Assembly: GCA_001180065.1 (NCBI GenBank)
Contig: CVSM01000049.1
Span: forward strand, 1 to 57,174
Reading direction: 5' to 3'
Source of the DNA: Candidatus Pelagibacter communis
GTDB taxonomy: Bacteria > Pseudomonadota > Alphaproteobacteria > Pelagibacterales > Pelagibacteraceae
Length of the DNA stretch: 57,174 nucleotides
Shown here: positions 8,760 through 17,702 of the stretch, in pieces
How positions within the stretch are numbered: the stretch's first letter is position 1
Layout: the number at the start of each line of letters is the position of its first letter
Notes under the pieces: model-generated
Databases searched by the model: none
Seen by the model: only the letters and a program-made list of their open reading frames with translations
Told to the model about the DNA's origin: nothing
Program-made: the position numbers and the translations under genes

Positions 8760-9842
8760 TTAATTTTTCTCCTCTTTATCTTCATTATCATTTTTCTCAT
8801 TTTCTATTTTCGATGGTTTTGAATGATCACTATAAAATTTTTTGATTAATTCTTCCTCTCTTATTCTTTGTTCTTGATCAAATTTATCTTCCCATTCTTT
8901 TATTCTACGATTTTCCTCTTTAATTCTCTCTTGTTCTTCATCTTGCTCTCTCAATAATTTAGCTCTTTCCTCTTCTATTAGCCTTTGTTTTTCTTGTTCT
9001 TTTCTAATTTCCTCAGCTCTTTCTCTTTCTTCTTTTTCTTTTAATAATTTTTCAGCTTCTGCAGCCTTTATTTGCTGTTCTTTTTCTCTAAGTTCTTCCT
9101 CCTTAGCTTTTTGTTCTGCTTGCTCGTTTAAAATTTGCCTTTCCAACTCAGTTTTTCTATCTATTTCAAGTTGTCTTAATCTATTTTCAGTTTCTCTCAA
9201 TTTTTCTTCTTCGTATTTTAATTTTCTAGCGGCTTCTCTCAGTTTTTGCTCCTCATCTAATCTTTTTTGTCTTTCTAAATCTCTTAATCTGTTTCTCTCT
9301 TGTCTCTCTCTCTCTTTTTCTTCCCTTCGTTTTTGAGCTTCAAGTTCTTTAGATTTTATTTCCTCTAATTTAATTCTATTTTTTTCTTCCCTGATTTTCT
9401 GTTTTTCTAATATTCTTATTCTTAACTCTTCTTCCTTTAATCTTCTTGCGTCCTCTCTCAATTTTTTAGCTTCTTCATCTTTAATTTTTTGTTGTTCTAT
9501 TTTTAATCTTTTAGCTTCAATTTTTTTTCTTTTTTCCTCATTTCTTTGGATTTGTTTCTCATTTTCTGTAATTAATCTTTTTTGAGCTAATATTTGAAGC
9601 TTCTCTTCTTTAGCTTTATTTATCTTGTCCTTTAAAGCCTGCTTCTTTTGTTGTTGAATTTCTTTTTTTTCTTGGATTTTTTTTTCTTTTTCTATTCTTA
9701 ATTTTCTCTTTTCTCTATTTTTCTTAAAAGTCTGATAGAAATTTCCAATCTTATCTTTTGTTTCATCTATAATATTTTCAGGTAACGATTTTAAAATTTT
9801 AAAATTATTTTGAATATTTTTTTTTAACTTTTTTTTATTCAT
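8760..9842 (-). CDS. highly charged coiled-coil protein of unknown function
   Basis: A protein of about 360 residues, almost entirely Lys, Glu, Arg, Gln, Leu and Ile, with repeated EEKxR/KLRE-type heptads from about residue 40 to 340. This predicts one long, continuous alpha-helical coiled coil. There is no signal peptide or membrane segment. The C-terminus is very acidic (Asn/Asp/Glu-rich). I do not recognise a family: it resembles the charged middle of TolA, caldesmon-like or spectrin-like rods only through composition. I set the start at the ATG at 9842; a GTG lies one codon upstream. It is convergent with the phosphomannomutase gene, with stop codons back to back. A structural or scaffold role is inference. 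Confidence 0.6.
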   Translation of the reverse strand: MNKKKLKKNIQNNFKILKSLPENIIDETKDKIGNFYQTFKKNREKRKLRIEKEKKIQEKKEIQQQKKQALKDKINKAKEEKLQILAQKRLITENEKQIQRNEEKRKKIEAKRLKIEQQKIKDEEAKKLREDARRLKEEELRIRILEKQKIREEKNRIKLEEIKSKELEAQKRREEKERERQERNRLRDLERQKRLDEEQKLREAARKLKYEEEKLRETENRLRQLEIDRKTELERQILNEQAEQKAKEEELREKEQQIKAAEAEKLLKEKEERERAEEIRKEQEKQRLIEEERAKLLREQDEEQERIKEENRRIKEWEDKFDQEQRIREEELIKKFYSDHSKPSKIENEKNDNEDKEEKN

Positions 9843-9980
9843 CACATAAAATAACAGTGTTTTTTGTTTTTTTCATATATAAGTTATGGTTGAATTAAGT
9901 ACAATCTTTAAGCGAGAAATTTGATATAAACAATAAATACTAATAAATTACTTTAAAATTCAACTATTAAGTGTTCATAA

Positions 9981-10050
9981 AATTTTAAAGAATCAATTAT
10001 CTTAAAATTGTGAGGTGATGGAGGGAGACTGAAATCACCTCTTTTTTTTT
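9981..10050 (+). promoter_or_regulatory. two tandem hairpins with a U-tract abutting the DUF2061 start codon
   Basis: An A/T stem (9981-9988 with 10002-10009) is followed by a GC-rich stem, GAGGTGAT at 10012-10019 with ATCACCTC at 10034-10041. The 14-base loop (10020-10033) contains the purine run GGAGGGAG. Nine T residues follow (10042-10050) and the ATG of the next gene begins at 10051. This is the architecture of an intrinsic terminator, yet its U-tract touches a start codon. It could end a small RNA, attenuate transcription of the gene, or present the SD-like loop in a regulated way. The rest of the 9843-10050 spacer shows nothing else clear. Confidence 0.55.
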
Positions 10051-10251
10051 ATGGCAGATAAAAAAATTAGATCAATTGCTAAAACTTTTTCTTGGAGATT
10101 TTTCATTTTTCTTTATTGGGTAATTTTCGGATATGTGTACACTGGTACATTTATAGGTGCGGGAATACTTGGTGTTGGATCGATTATTCCACTTTTTTTT
10201 TACTATTTTCACGAAAGAATTTGGAACAAAGTTAAATGGGGTACTGACTAA
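10051..10251 (+). CDS. DUF2061 family small membrane protein
   Basis: A 66-residue protein with two predicted membrane helices (about 14-32 and 36-52) and the DUF2061 hallmarks: an N-terminal R-S-x-x-K-T-x-S-W-R segment and the C-terminal YYFHERIWNKVKWG. The molecular function of DUF2061 is unknown; members often sit near sulfate assimilation or transport genes. Here the next gene is a convergent TauE/SafE anion exporter, which is consistent with that association but proves nothing. The start codon follows directly after a hairpin and T9 tract, so no ordinary ribosome binding site is possible. Confidence 0.85.
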   Translation: MADKKIRSIAKTFSWRFFIFLYWVIFGYVYTGTFIGAGILGVGSIIPLFFYYFHERIWNKVKWGTD

Positions 10252-10266
10252 ATCGCCTAATTGTTG

Positions 10267-11103
10267 TTAACTTATTGATAAGTATTCAAATAATGACCTT
10301 ATTGAGACAATAATTAAAAAAGTGCCAAAAATTTTACTTAATATTTTTTTATCAATTTTATAAACAGCTTTTGCCCCAACCCTTGCCATAATCATTGTAA
10401 CAGGCACAAATACAATAAAACCTAGAAGATTTATATATCCTAAACTAAAAGGAGAGGTAACATTATTAATTAATTCTCCTCCTGTAATCATAGTGAGGGT
10501 GCCACTCAACGCAATTAAAAATCCTACTGCCGCAGCTGTACCTATAGATTTTCTAATATCATATCCAAATGTTCTCATGAAAGGAACCATTAACGAACCA
10601 CCTCCAATACCAAGAGGAACTGAGATAAAACCAATTATTACACCCGAAATATTTTTAATTAAATCTGATATTTTTTTTGGATTATCCATAAGCTTCTCCC
10701 GTACAAAAATAAAAAATATACCCACGATAAAAGCAAAAATCGAAAAGAATAATACTAAAGCAGGTGTTTTTAAATTTACTGCTAGAAATGTTCCAGCAAT
10801 TACTCCTAAAAGAATGAAAATACCAAATGATTTTACCATTTTGAAATCGACTGCGTCATATTCCATGTGTGTTCTAGTTGAAATGATGGATGTTGGAATA
10901 ATTATTGCTAAAGATGTCCCAACAGATAAATGCATTCTAGTAACAATATCAAAATCTAAAACTGTAAATGCATAATACAATGCTGGCACCATTATTATAC
11001 CTCCACCCACTCCAAGTAATCCTGCCATGAAACCGGCAACGGCTGCTGCTGATCCAAGTACAATTAAAAGATTAATTAATTCAGATGAATTTAATATTTC
11101 CAT
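10267..11103 (-). CDS. TauE/SafE family sulfite/organosulfur anion exporter
   Basis: A 278-residue polytopic inner-membrane protein with the two-repeat TauE/SafE design: GLLGVGGGIIMVPAL near residue 30 and VPLGIGGGSLMVPFM near residue 165, each followed by several membrane helices. Family members move sulfite, sulfoacetate or related anions out of the cell; the substrate cannot be assigned here. The start codon overlaps the stop of dusA (ATG at 11101-11103), so the two genes are coupled, apparently as part of a run with the TRAP genes upstream. An exporter for sulfur-containing anions fits a cell that degrades organosulfur compounds, but that link is inference. Confidence 0.85.
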   Translation of the reverse strand: MEILNSSELINLLIVLGSAAAVAGFMAGLLGVGGGIIMVPALYYAFTVLDFDIVTRMHLSVGTSLAIIIPTSIISTRTHMEYDAVDFKMVKSFGIFILLGVIAGTFLAVNLKTPALVLFFSIFAFIVGIFFIFVREKLMDNPKKISDLIKNISGVIIGFISVPLGIGGGSLMVPFMRTFGYDIRKSIGTAAAVGFLIALSGTLTMITGGELINNVTSPFSLGYINLLGFIVFVPVTMIMARVGAKAVYKIDKKILSKIFGTFLIIVSIRSLFEYLSIS

Positions 11104-12107
11104 TAAGAGTTAGTTTGATTAGCTTTTTCATTATTTTGAACAATTGTCATGATATGTTTTGCTTTTTGAAAGTCTGAATCTCTTGCCATCATATTATCAC
11201 TTAAATATCTTTTCCACTCTTTAGACCCTATTTGGCCATGATACAATCCAACTGTATGTCTCATTATATGATTTACTTTAGTCCCTTGCTTAACTTCTTT
11301 ATCTAAGTATTCTAAAAGTTTTTCAGCTACTTGTTCACGAGATGGATTAGATGAGGTTTTAAATATTTCTTTCTCAATTTCAATTAATGAATAAGGATTT
11401 TGATAAATTGATCTACCGATCATTACCCCGTCACAGAAATTTAAATGATGATTTATTTGCTCAACTTTTGTAATACCACCATTAATAATTATTTCTAGAT
11501 CAGGGTTTTCTTTTTTAATTTCGTATACCATTTCATAATTTAATTTAGGTATATTTAAATTTTGTTTAGGTGTAAGACCAGTAAGAATTGCTTTTCTTGC
11601 GTGCAAGATGAATGTCTTTGATCCAGCACTTTTCATCTTACGAATAAAATTATTCAAATAATTAAAATCTTCTGTATCATCAAATCCAATTCTAGTTTTT
11701 GCTGTTACAGGTATTTTACAAGCATTTACCATTGAATTGATACATTCAGCTACCAAATCTGGATCTTTCATTAAACATGCGCCAAACATATTTTTTTGAA
11801 CTTTCTTGCTAGGGCAGCCTAAATTTATATTAATTTCATCATATCCCATTTCCTCAGCAATCTTAGCTACTTCAGCTAATTCTTCTTTATTCGATCCACC
11901 CACCTGTAAAGCTAAAGGTTTTTCCTCAGGACTATAAGATAAAATTTTTTTTCTATCACCGTGTATTGCAGATTTTGTAGCTACCATCTCAGTATATAAC
12001 ATTACATTCTTGCTCATCAGTCTTAAAAAAAATCGATCGTGTCTATCAGTGCAATCCATCATTGGAGCAACTGAAATTTTTCTATTAATCTTTTTTTTAA
12101 AAGCCAA
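11103..12107 (-). CDS. dusA: tRNA-dihydrouridine synthase DusA
   Basis: FMN/NADPH enzyme reducing uridine to dihydrouridine in the tRNA D-loop. The 334-residue protein starts with the flavin-binding SVAPMMDCTDRHDRFFLR typical of DusA. It has the catalytic Cys in INLGCPSKKVQ (about 98) and a TAKTRIGFDD segment, and ends with a helical RNA-binding region. The start is probably TTG at 12107, since the next ATG falls inside the conserved APMMD motif. It overlaps the end of dctM by 11 bases. The DusA subtype rests on TDRHDRFFLR, which differs from DusB and DusC. Confidence 0.93.
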   Translation of the reverse strand: MAFKKKINRKISVAPMMDCTDRHDRFFLRLMSKNVMLYTEMVATKSAIHGDRKKILSYSPEEKPLALQVGGSNKEELAEVAKIAEEMGYDEININLGCPSKKVQKNMFGACLMKDPDLVAECINSMVNACKIPVTAKTRIGFDDTEDFNYLNNFIRKMKSAGSKTFILHARKAILTGLTPKQNLNIPKLNYEMVYEIKKENPDLEIIINGGITKVEQINHHLNFCDGVMIGRSIYQNPYSLIEIEKEIFKTSSNPSREQVAEKLLEYLDKEVKQGTKVNHIMRHTVGLYHGQIGSKEWKRYLSDNMMARDSDFQKAKHIMTIVQNNEKANQTNS

Positions 12108-13428
12108 GGTCCTTACCCATTATTTTATCAGGCAACCATGTAACAATCTCAGGAAAAATACATAAAATTACTATGGCCAAAGCCATTATTATCATGAATG
12201 GTATAGATCCTTTTAATATTTCCGACAAACTAACATCTGGAGTAATTCCTTTAATTATATAAAGATTTAATCCTACAGGCGGTGTTATTAATCCAATTTC
12301 CATGTTGATAGTAAATACAATGGCAAACCAATAAGGATCAAAACCTAATGTTGTAATAACTGGCAATAAAATTGCTGAGGTCATTACAATTACTGCAACT
12401 GGTGGCAAGAAGAAACCAGCTATTAAAAGAAAAATATTTATCAAAATAAATACAACCCATTTATTCGAACTTAATTCAACCATACTTTGCGCTAAAGACT
12501 GGGTCACATAAAGTTGTGAAAGAGTAAATGCAAAAAGATAAGACGCTGCAATAATAAACATTATCATTACACTTTCTTTCATTGAAACTTTGACAATGTT
12601 CCATATCTTTCTTGGTTGATAAATTTTATAAACAACAGCAATTAAAACAAAAACTAAGAATGCTCCTACTCCAGATGCCTCTGATGGTGTTGCAACTCCT
12701 CCATAAAGTACATATAAAACTCCTGCTATAATCGCTAAGAAAGGAAGAATTCTCGGTAAAACCTCAAGTTTTTCTTTTAAAGTTGGTCTTACTCTATTTC
12801 TTAAGGCTTTTGCTGCATCTTTATCAATAAAGTAACTATGTATAAGAGCCCATATTGCGAACATACCTGCTAACATGAAGCCAGGAACAAGACCGCATAA
12901 AAATAATCTTCCAATTGATGTACCTGTTGCAATTCCGTAAACTATTAAAACAATACTCGGAGGAATTAAAACTCCCAAAGTTCCGCCAGCAGCAATTGTT
13001 CCTGTTGCAATTTGGTCAGAATATCCTCTTTTTCGCATTTCTGGTATTCCCATCGTTCCGATAGCGGCACAAGTTGCAGGACTTGATCCACTTAAAGCAG
13101 CAAAAATTGAACATGCTCCAATATTAGAAATTACTAATCCCCCTGGCACTCTCCAAAGCCATCTATCTAAACCTGTATATAAATCTTTACCTGCAGGAGA
13201 ATTGGCAACTGCCATCCCCATTAAAATAAACATTGGTATAGAAAGTAAAACAAAAGAATTTAGTCCTGCAAAAAAAGTTTCAGCAAACACATCAAGCATT
13301 TGAAAACCTTCAAATGTAACTAACAGAGCTATCGAAACAAAACTCAAACCAAAAGCAATCGGAATTCCAGAAAAAAGTACCAATAAAGTAAAAACCGCAA
13401 CAATCAATGCAATAATCAGTGGATCCAT
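12097..13428 (-). CDS. dctM: TRAP transporter large permease DctM
   Basis: A 443-residue membrane protein of the DctM/SiaM family with about 12 helices. It forms the ion-coupled transport channel for an organic acid or osmolyte delivered by the periplasmic DctP protein. Recognisable segments are ANSPAGKDLYTGLDRW, AALSGSSPATCAAIGTMGIP (a family signature near residue 115), and the repeat-like PPVGLNLYIIKGI near residue 385. It follows dctQ with back-to-back codons and is followed by dusA with an 11-base overlap. Substrate identity is unknown; see the adjacent DddQ-like cluster for a possible link. Confidence 0.93.
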   Translation of the reverse strand: MDPLIIALIVAVFTLLVLFSGIPIAFGLSFVSIALLVTFEGFQMLDVFAETFFAGLNSFVLLSIPMFILMGMAVANSPAGKDLYTGLDRWLWRVPGGLVISNIGACSIFAALSGSSPATCAAIGTMGIPEMRKRGYSDQIATGTIAAGGTLGVLIPPSIVLIVYGIATGTSIGRLFLCGLVPGFMLAGMFAIWALIHSYFIDKDAAKALRNRVRPTLKEKLEVLPRILPFLAIIAGVLYVLYGGVATPSEASGVGAFLVFVLIAVVYKIYQPRKIWNIVKVSMKESVMIMFIIAASYLFAFTLSQLYVTQSLAQSMVELSSNKWVVFILINIFLLIAGFFLPPVAVIVMTSAILLPVITTLGFDPYWFAIVFTINMEIGLITPPVGLNLYIIKGITPDVSLSEILKGSIPFMIIMALAIVILCIFPEIVTWLPDKIMGKDLGF

Positions 13429-13923
13429 TTAATTAAAATCCTTTTCATCAGTTAATTTTATAATTTCTGCGATATATTGTAATATCATTAATAAAGCCCC
13501 TAACATCATTGAAGAATATGGTATCCATAGTGGTGGATCCCAGACAGTTCCTGTAGAATAATTTTTGGTAAACGCTTCCTCTACCATTATAAATCCAAAG
13601 TAGAATAAAATTAGGAAAAATAATAAACTTACAGAGGATGTAAAAATTTTTAATCTAACAACATTTTTTTTTGATAAAAAATCATAAATCCATTCCATGC
13701 TAACATGAGCTTTCTCACTTAAGACGTATACGCTCCCTATAAAAGTTGAAGCGACTAATAACATTGTGACAAGTTCTGTCTGCCATGTAATTGCTCTTTG
13801 AAAAAAATATCGTTCAAACACAAGTTCAACGATTACTAATATTGATAAGAGCAATGCCATTACCGCAAAAGCACCACAGGCTTTAGCTATTAGATCACAT
13901 AATTGAAGATATTTTTTTTTCAT
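13429..13923 (-). CDS. dctQ: TRAP transporter small permease DctQ
   Basis: A 164-residue protein with four predicted membrane helices, the small membrane subunit of a TRAP transporter. A family-like stretch covers FIGSVYVLSEKAHVSMEWIY, near residues 62-81. It begins immediately after a hairpin plus T7 tract (13924-13959), so translation has no room for a normal ribosome binding site. This arrangement probably lowers expression of the membrane subunits relative to the binding protein dctP. Substrate unknown. Confidence 0.88.
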   Translation of the reverse strand: MKKKYLQLCDLIAKACGAFAVMALLLSILVIVELVFERYFFQRAITWQTELVTMLLVASTFIGSVYVLSEKAHVSMEWIYDFLSKKNVVRLKIFTSSVSLLFFLILFYFGFIMVEEAFTKNYSTGTVWDPPLWIPYSSMMLGALLMILQYIAEIIKLTDEKDFN

Positions 13924-13959
13924 AAAAAAACCCCTACTTAATAAGAATAAATAGGGGTT
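13924..13959 (-). terminator. hairpin plus U-tract between dctP and dctQ, abutting the dctQ ATG
   Basis: On the minus strand an 8-bp stem AACCCCTA/TAGGGGTT (13929-13936 and 13952-13959, 15-base loop) is followed by seven T residues (13924-13930), and then directly by the ATG of dctQ. It looks like a partial intrinsic terminator that would end part of the transcripts after the abundant binding-protein gene dctP. That is a known strategy in solute-transport operons. Confidence 0.75.
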
Positions 13960-13973
13960 CTTTATATATTATT

Positions 13974-14984
13974 TTATTTAACTGCTAAAGCCATTTCCAT
14001 TAGCTTATCGCCACCTGGAACTTTATCAGCAAATGCTTTATGAGAAGATTTTTTTGCAATCTCTACCCATGCAGCATGGTCTTTAGCGTCCATGTACACT
14101 AATTTTACACCTGCAGCTTTATAGGCGTCTTCAAACTTTTTGTCTAAGTTTTCTACTTGAGCTGTCATGTATTTCTCAGCAACTTTACCAGCTTTCATTA
14201 AAGCTTTTTGTTGTTTAGAATTTAATGCATCGAAAGACTTTTTCGACATCAAAATTGGTTCATACATAAACCATAAACCAAATTTTCCTGGAGGAGTTGC
14301 ACATGAGACTTGTTCATAAATTTTGTAACTTACAAAACTTCCTGAACTAGTATTGGCACCTGTTAAAACACCAGTTTGTAGACCTGTATAGATTTCAGAT
14401 GATGGCATACTTTGTATACCAGCTCCTGCTGCTTCTAACATTTGGTTAAATGCTTTTCCTGCAGCTCTCATAACTTGACCTTTGGCATCGCTAGGATTTT
14501 TTATACATTTTGTTTTTGAAGCAAAACCACCACCTAACCAAGCATCAGACAAAACTACAACACCTGCATCATTAATAATCTTTTTAATTTCAGTCATCAT
14601 TGGACCTTTATTAAATCTTAATGCATGGTCATGATTTTTTACAGTTCCAGGCATTAAAGTTGCATCAAACTCTGGATGAAATTTAGAAGCATATGCTAAT
14701 GGAAAAGCAGAAATATCTAATTGACCAGTTGTCATCGGTTTCCACTGTTCTTTTGGTTTGTATAATGATTTAGCTGGATAGATTCTTATATCTATCCCAA
14801 CATTTGCTTTTTTAACCTCGTCAGCAATGATTTGAACCATTTCATGACGTGGATCATAAGATCCATCAGCTCTTGGAGTACCAGGCCATTGGTGACTTGC
14901 TTTAAGCGTCACTGCATAAGCAGAACCAATAGTGGTAAAAACAAAAACTAATGAAGTTAAGTATAAAGATATTCTTTTTAACAT
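13974..14984 (-). CDS. dctP: TRAP transporter periplasmic binding protein DctP
   Basis: A 336-residue extracytoplasmic solute receptor with a clear signal peptide (positively charged start, hydrophobic core, cleavage after SAYA near residue 24). It shows DctP-family features: LKASHQWPGTPRADGSYDPR, a GQVMRAAGKAFNQML segment with the conserved Arg that binds the substrate carboxylate, and SSEIYTGLQTGVLTGA. The SD-like GAGGG lies 10 bases before the ATG. The first gene of dctPQM is divergent from the CaiB-type CoA-transferase gene at 15082, sharing a 97-base promoter region, so the transporter may feed that pathway. Ligand probably a carboxylate; identity not decidable. Confidence 0.92.
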   Translation of the reverse strand: MLKRISLYLTSLVFVFTTIGSAYAVTLKASHQWPGTPRADGSYDPRHEMVQIIADEVKKANVGIDIRIYPAKSLYKPKEQWKPMTTGQLDISAFPLAYASKFHPEFDATLMPGTVKNHDHALRFNKGPMMTEIKKIINDAGVVVLSDAWLGGGFASKTKCIKNPSDAKGQVMRAAGKAFNQMLEAAGAGIQSMPSSEIYTGLQTGVLTGANTSSGSFVSYKIYEQVSCATPPGKFGLWFMYEPILMSKKSFDALNSKQQKALMKAGKVAEKYMTAQVENLDKKFEDAYKAAGVKLVYMDAKDHAAWVEIAKKSSHKAFADKVPGGDKLMEMALAVK

Positions 14985-15081
14985 TATTTTTTCCCTCTAT
15001 TGTTAATTTTAAATATTTCAATTAAAGTGAACTTATTAATAAGAGTCAAGTCGTCAAAAACTCAAATTATTTGTATTAAAT

Positions 15082-16224
15082 ATGGATGGACCTTTAAAAA
15101 ATTTATTAGTTGTTGATTTAACTAGAGTATTAGTGGGTCCTTATTGTACCATGATACTTTCTGATCTTGGTGCAAGGGTGATCAAAGTTGAAGCACCAGA
15201 GATTGGTGACGATTCAAGAAAATTTGGACCATTTATAGAAAATTATTCAGCTTATTTTATGTCATTAAATAGAGGTAAGGAGAGTATAGCTCTTAATTTA
15301 AAAAATAATGATGATAAAAATATTTTTGATAAAATTTTATCTAAAGCAGATATTTTAGTAGAAAATTTTAAACCAGGCACTCTTGAAAAATGGGGATATG
15401 GTTGGAAAGAAATAAATAAAAAATATCCAAAATTAATTTATGCATCTGCTTCGGGATTTGGACAAACTGGTCCCTTAAAAGAATTACCCGCATACGATAT
15501 GGTAGTTCAAGGTATGGGGGGTTTAATGAGTGTTACGGGTCAGCCTAATTCAGAACCGACACGAGTTGGGACTTCTATAGGTGATATTACAGCAGGACTG
15601 TTTACAGCTATTGGAATTAATGCTGCACTTTATGATAGACAAAAAACTGGTAAAGGTATGTATATTGATGTTTCGATGCTTGATTGTCAGATTGCGATAT
15701 TAGAAAACGCAATTGCAAGATACTTAGCAAAAAATGAAATTCCAAAACCGATGGGATCACGTCATCCTTCAATTGCACCCTTTGAAGCTTTTAAAACTAA
15801 AGATAGTCATATTATAATTGCAGCTGGAAATGATAAATTATTTGAAAAGCTATGTAATATTTTAGATATGTCTGAGATGATCAATGACTCAAGATTTATA
15901 GACAATTCATCAAGAGCAAAGAATATGGATGAATTAAAAAAAATTCTTGAAGATAAATTAAAAAAAAAAGATACAAAAAATTGGGTTAATGCTATGGAAA
16001 AAGAAAAAATTCCATGTGGTCCAATATTTAATATTAAGGAGGCTGTTGAAAATCCTCAAGTAGAATCCAGAAATATGATTGTAAAAGCTTATCATAAAGT
16101 AATTGGTGATTTTAAATTAGCTGGAAACCCAATAAAAATGTCAACATATATAGACGAGAAAACAAGAGGAGATATTCCAGATCTTGATGAACATCGAGAA
16201 AAAATATTAAAAGAATTTAGTTAA
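15082..16224 (+). CDS. CaiB/BaiF family (class III) CoA-transferase
   Basis: A 380-residue family III CoA-transferase, which moves CoA between carboxylic acids through an aspartyl-CoA thioester. The signature start is VVDLTRVLVGPYCTMILSDL. ENFKPGTLEKWGYG follows near residue 94, and LPAYDMVVQGMGGLMSVTG contains the likely catalytic Asp139. The C-terminal KIPCGPIFNIKEA is also typical. It is the first gene of a plus-strand operon with an aldehyde dehydrogenase, a methyltransferase-like protein and a DddQ-like lyase. It is not DddD, which has two fused CaiB domains and about 830 residues. Activating acrylate, 3-hydroxypropionate or another acid with CoA is inference from these neighbours. Confidence 0.88.
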   Translation: MDGPLKNLLVVDLTRVLVGPYCTMILSDLGARVIKVEAPEIGDDSRKFGPFIENYSAYFMSLNRGKESIALNLKNNDDKNIFDKILSKADILVENFKPGTLEKWGYGWKEINKKYPKLIYASASGFGQTGPLKELPAYDMVVQGMGGLMSVTGQPNSEPTRVGTSIGDITAGLFTAIGINAALYDRQKTGKGMYIDVSMLDCQIAILENAIARYLAKNEIPKPMGSRHPSIAPFEAFKTKDSHIIIAAGNDKLFEKLCNILDMSEMINDSRFIDNSSRAKNMDELKKILEDKLKKKDTKNWVNAMEKEKIPCGPIFNIKEAVENPQVESRNMIVKAYHKVIGDFKLAGNPIKMSTYIDEKTRGDIPDLDEHREKILKEFS

Positions 16225-16249
16225 TAATATTTTATGGTATTTAATACAT

Positions 16250-17683
16250 ATGTTAGATAAGAAAAAATTTTATATTAACGGAGAATGGGTAAACCCAATC
16301 AACCAAAATAATTTTAATGTGATAGACCCATCTTCAGAGGAAATTTGTGCTGTGATTTCACTTGGTAGCACAGCTGATACAAATTTAGCTGTAAAATCTG
16401 CGAAGCAATCTTTTGAAACCTGGAAAGAAAGCACTAAAGAAGAGAGAATAAAACTTTTAGAAAAATTGCTGGAGATTTATAATTCTAGATGGGATGAAAT
16501 GACCAATGCTATATCAACAGAACTAGGTTGTCCTAAAGACTGGTGTTCGGCAAATCAAACTTCATCTGGTGCTTCTCACATAGAGGACTTTATAAAAAGA
16601 TTAAAAGAATTCGATTTTGAACCTGGATTTGGAAAAGAATCTGCAAATCATATAATTTACGAACCCATCGGTGTTTGTGGTTTAATAACGCCGTGGAATT
16701 GGCCTATTAATCAGATTGCTTTAAAAGTTATACCTGCCCTTGCAACAGGTTGCACAATGGTTTTAAAACCATCTGAAATTGCACCTCTTTCAGGAATGTT
16801 ATTTGCAGAAATGATACATGAGGCTGGTTTTCCTCCAGGAGTTTTCAATTTAGTGAACGGAGATGGTTCAGGAGTTGGAACGGATTTATCAAAACATCCT
16901 GATATTGACATGGTTTCTTTTACTGGTTCGACAAGAGCAGGAAAATTAATCACCAAAAACGCAGCAGAGACAATAAAAAGAGTATGTCTAGAGCTTGGTG
17001 GCAAAGGAGGAAATATTGTTTTTGCAGATTCTTATCCTGATGCTGTAAGAGATGGTATTAGAAACGTGATGAGTAATTCTGGTCAATCATGTGATGCCCC
17101 TACACGAATGTTAGTTGAAAAATCTATTTATGATAGAGCTATAAAAGAAGCTGCTGATGAAGCAAACAAAATAAAAGTAAATTTAGCAAGTAAATCAGGC
17201 AATCATATAGGACCTGTCATTTCTAAAGTACAATTCGATAAAATTCAAAGCTTAATTAAAAGTGGAATTGAGGAAGGAGCAACATTAGTCGCGGGGGGTC
17301 CTGATAAGCCAGGGGATTTTAAAAAAGGGTATTTTATAAAACCAACAGTTTTTACAGATGTTAATAATTCAATGAGAATTGCTAAAGAAGAGATTTTTGG
17401 TCCTGTTTTATCTATTATTCCATTCGAAAATGAAGAAGAAGCTATTAAAATAACTAATGATACAGAATATGGTTTAGGAAATTACCTTCAAACAGAAGAT
17501 AAAGAAAAAGCAAAAAGAGTCTCAAAAAAACTAAGAGCTGGAATAATTTACGTAAATAATAAACCAGCAGACTCTGGAACTCCTTTTGGAGGATACAGAC
17601 AGTCAGGGAATGGTCGTGAGGGAGGTACTTGGGGTTTACATGAATACCTTGAGGTTAAAACAATTACAGAGTGGAATAGATAA
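16250..17683 (+). CDS. NAD(P)-dependent aldehyde dehydrogenase
   Basis: A 477-residue ALDH-superfamily enzyme oxidising an aldehyde to the acid. All catalytic elements are present: Asn150 in TPWNWP, Lys173 in LKPSEIAP, Glu248 in LELGGKGGN, and the nucleophile Cys281 in NSGQSCDAPTRM, plus EEIFGPVL near residue 381. The substrate is not evident: the sequence is the broad-range type rather than the CoA-acylating methylmalonate-semialdehyde type. Its place between a CoA-transferase and a DddQ-like lyase suggests an aldehyde made during breakdown of a small osmolyte such as malonate semialdehyde, but this is inference. It starts 25 bases after the CoA-transferase stop. Confidence 0.9.
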   Translation: MLDKKKFYINGEWVNPINQNNFNVIDPSSEEICAVISLGSTADTNLAVKSAKQSFETWKESTKEERIKLLEKLLEIYNSRWDEMTNAISTELGCPKDWCSANQTSSGASHIEDFIKRLKEFDFEPGFGKESANHIIYEPIGVCGLITPWNWPINQIALKVIPALATGCTMVLKPSEIAPLSGMLFAEMIHEAGFPPGVFNLVNGDGSGVGTDLSKHPDIDMVSFTGSTRAGKLITKNAAETIKRVCLELGGKGGNIVFADSYPDAVRDGIRNVMSNSGQSCDAPTRMLVEKSIYDRAIKEAADEANKIKVNLASKSGNHIGPVISKVQFDKIQSLIKSGIEEGATLVAGGPDKPGDFKKGYFIKPTVFTDVNNSMRIAKEEIFGPVLSIIPFENEEEAIKITNDTEYGLGNYLQTEDKEKAKRVSKKLRAGIIYVNNKPADSGTPFGGYRQSGNGREGGTWGLHEYLEVKTITEWNR

Positions 17684-17702
17684 TTTTATTTAAAGAAAAA
17701 TT

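Noticed and set aside
10493-10975. 160-codon plus-strand ORF
   Set aside because: It lies wholly opposite the TauE/SafE gene and encodes no recognisable protein; a shadow frame.
15082-16224. DddD (DMSP CoA-transferase/lyase)
   Set aside because: DddD has two CaiB-type domains and about 830 residues; this protein has one domain of 380 residues.
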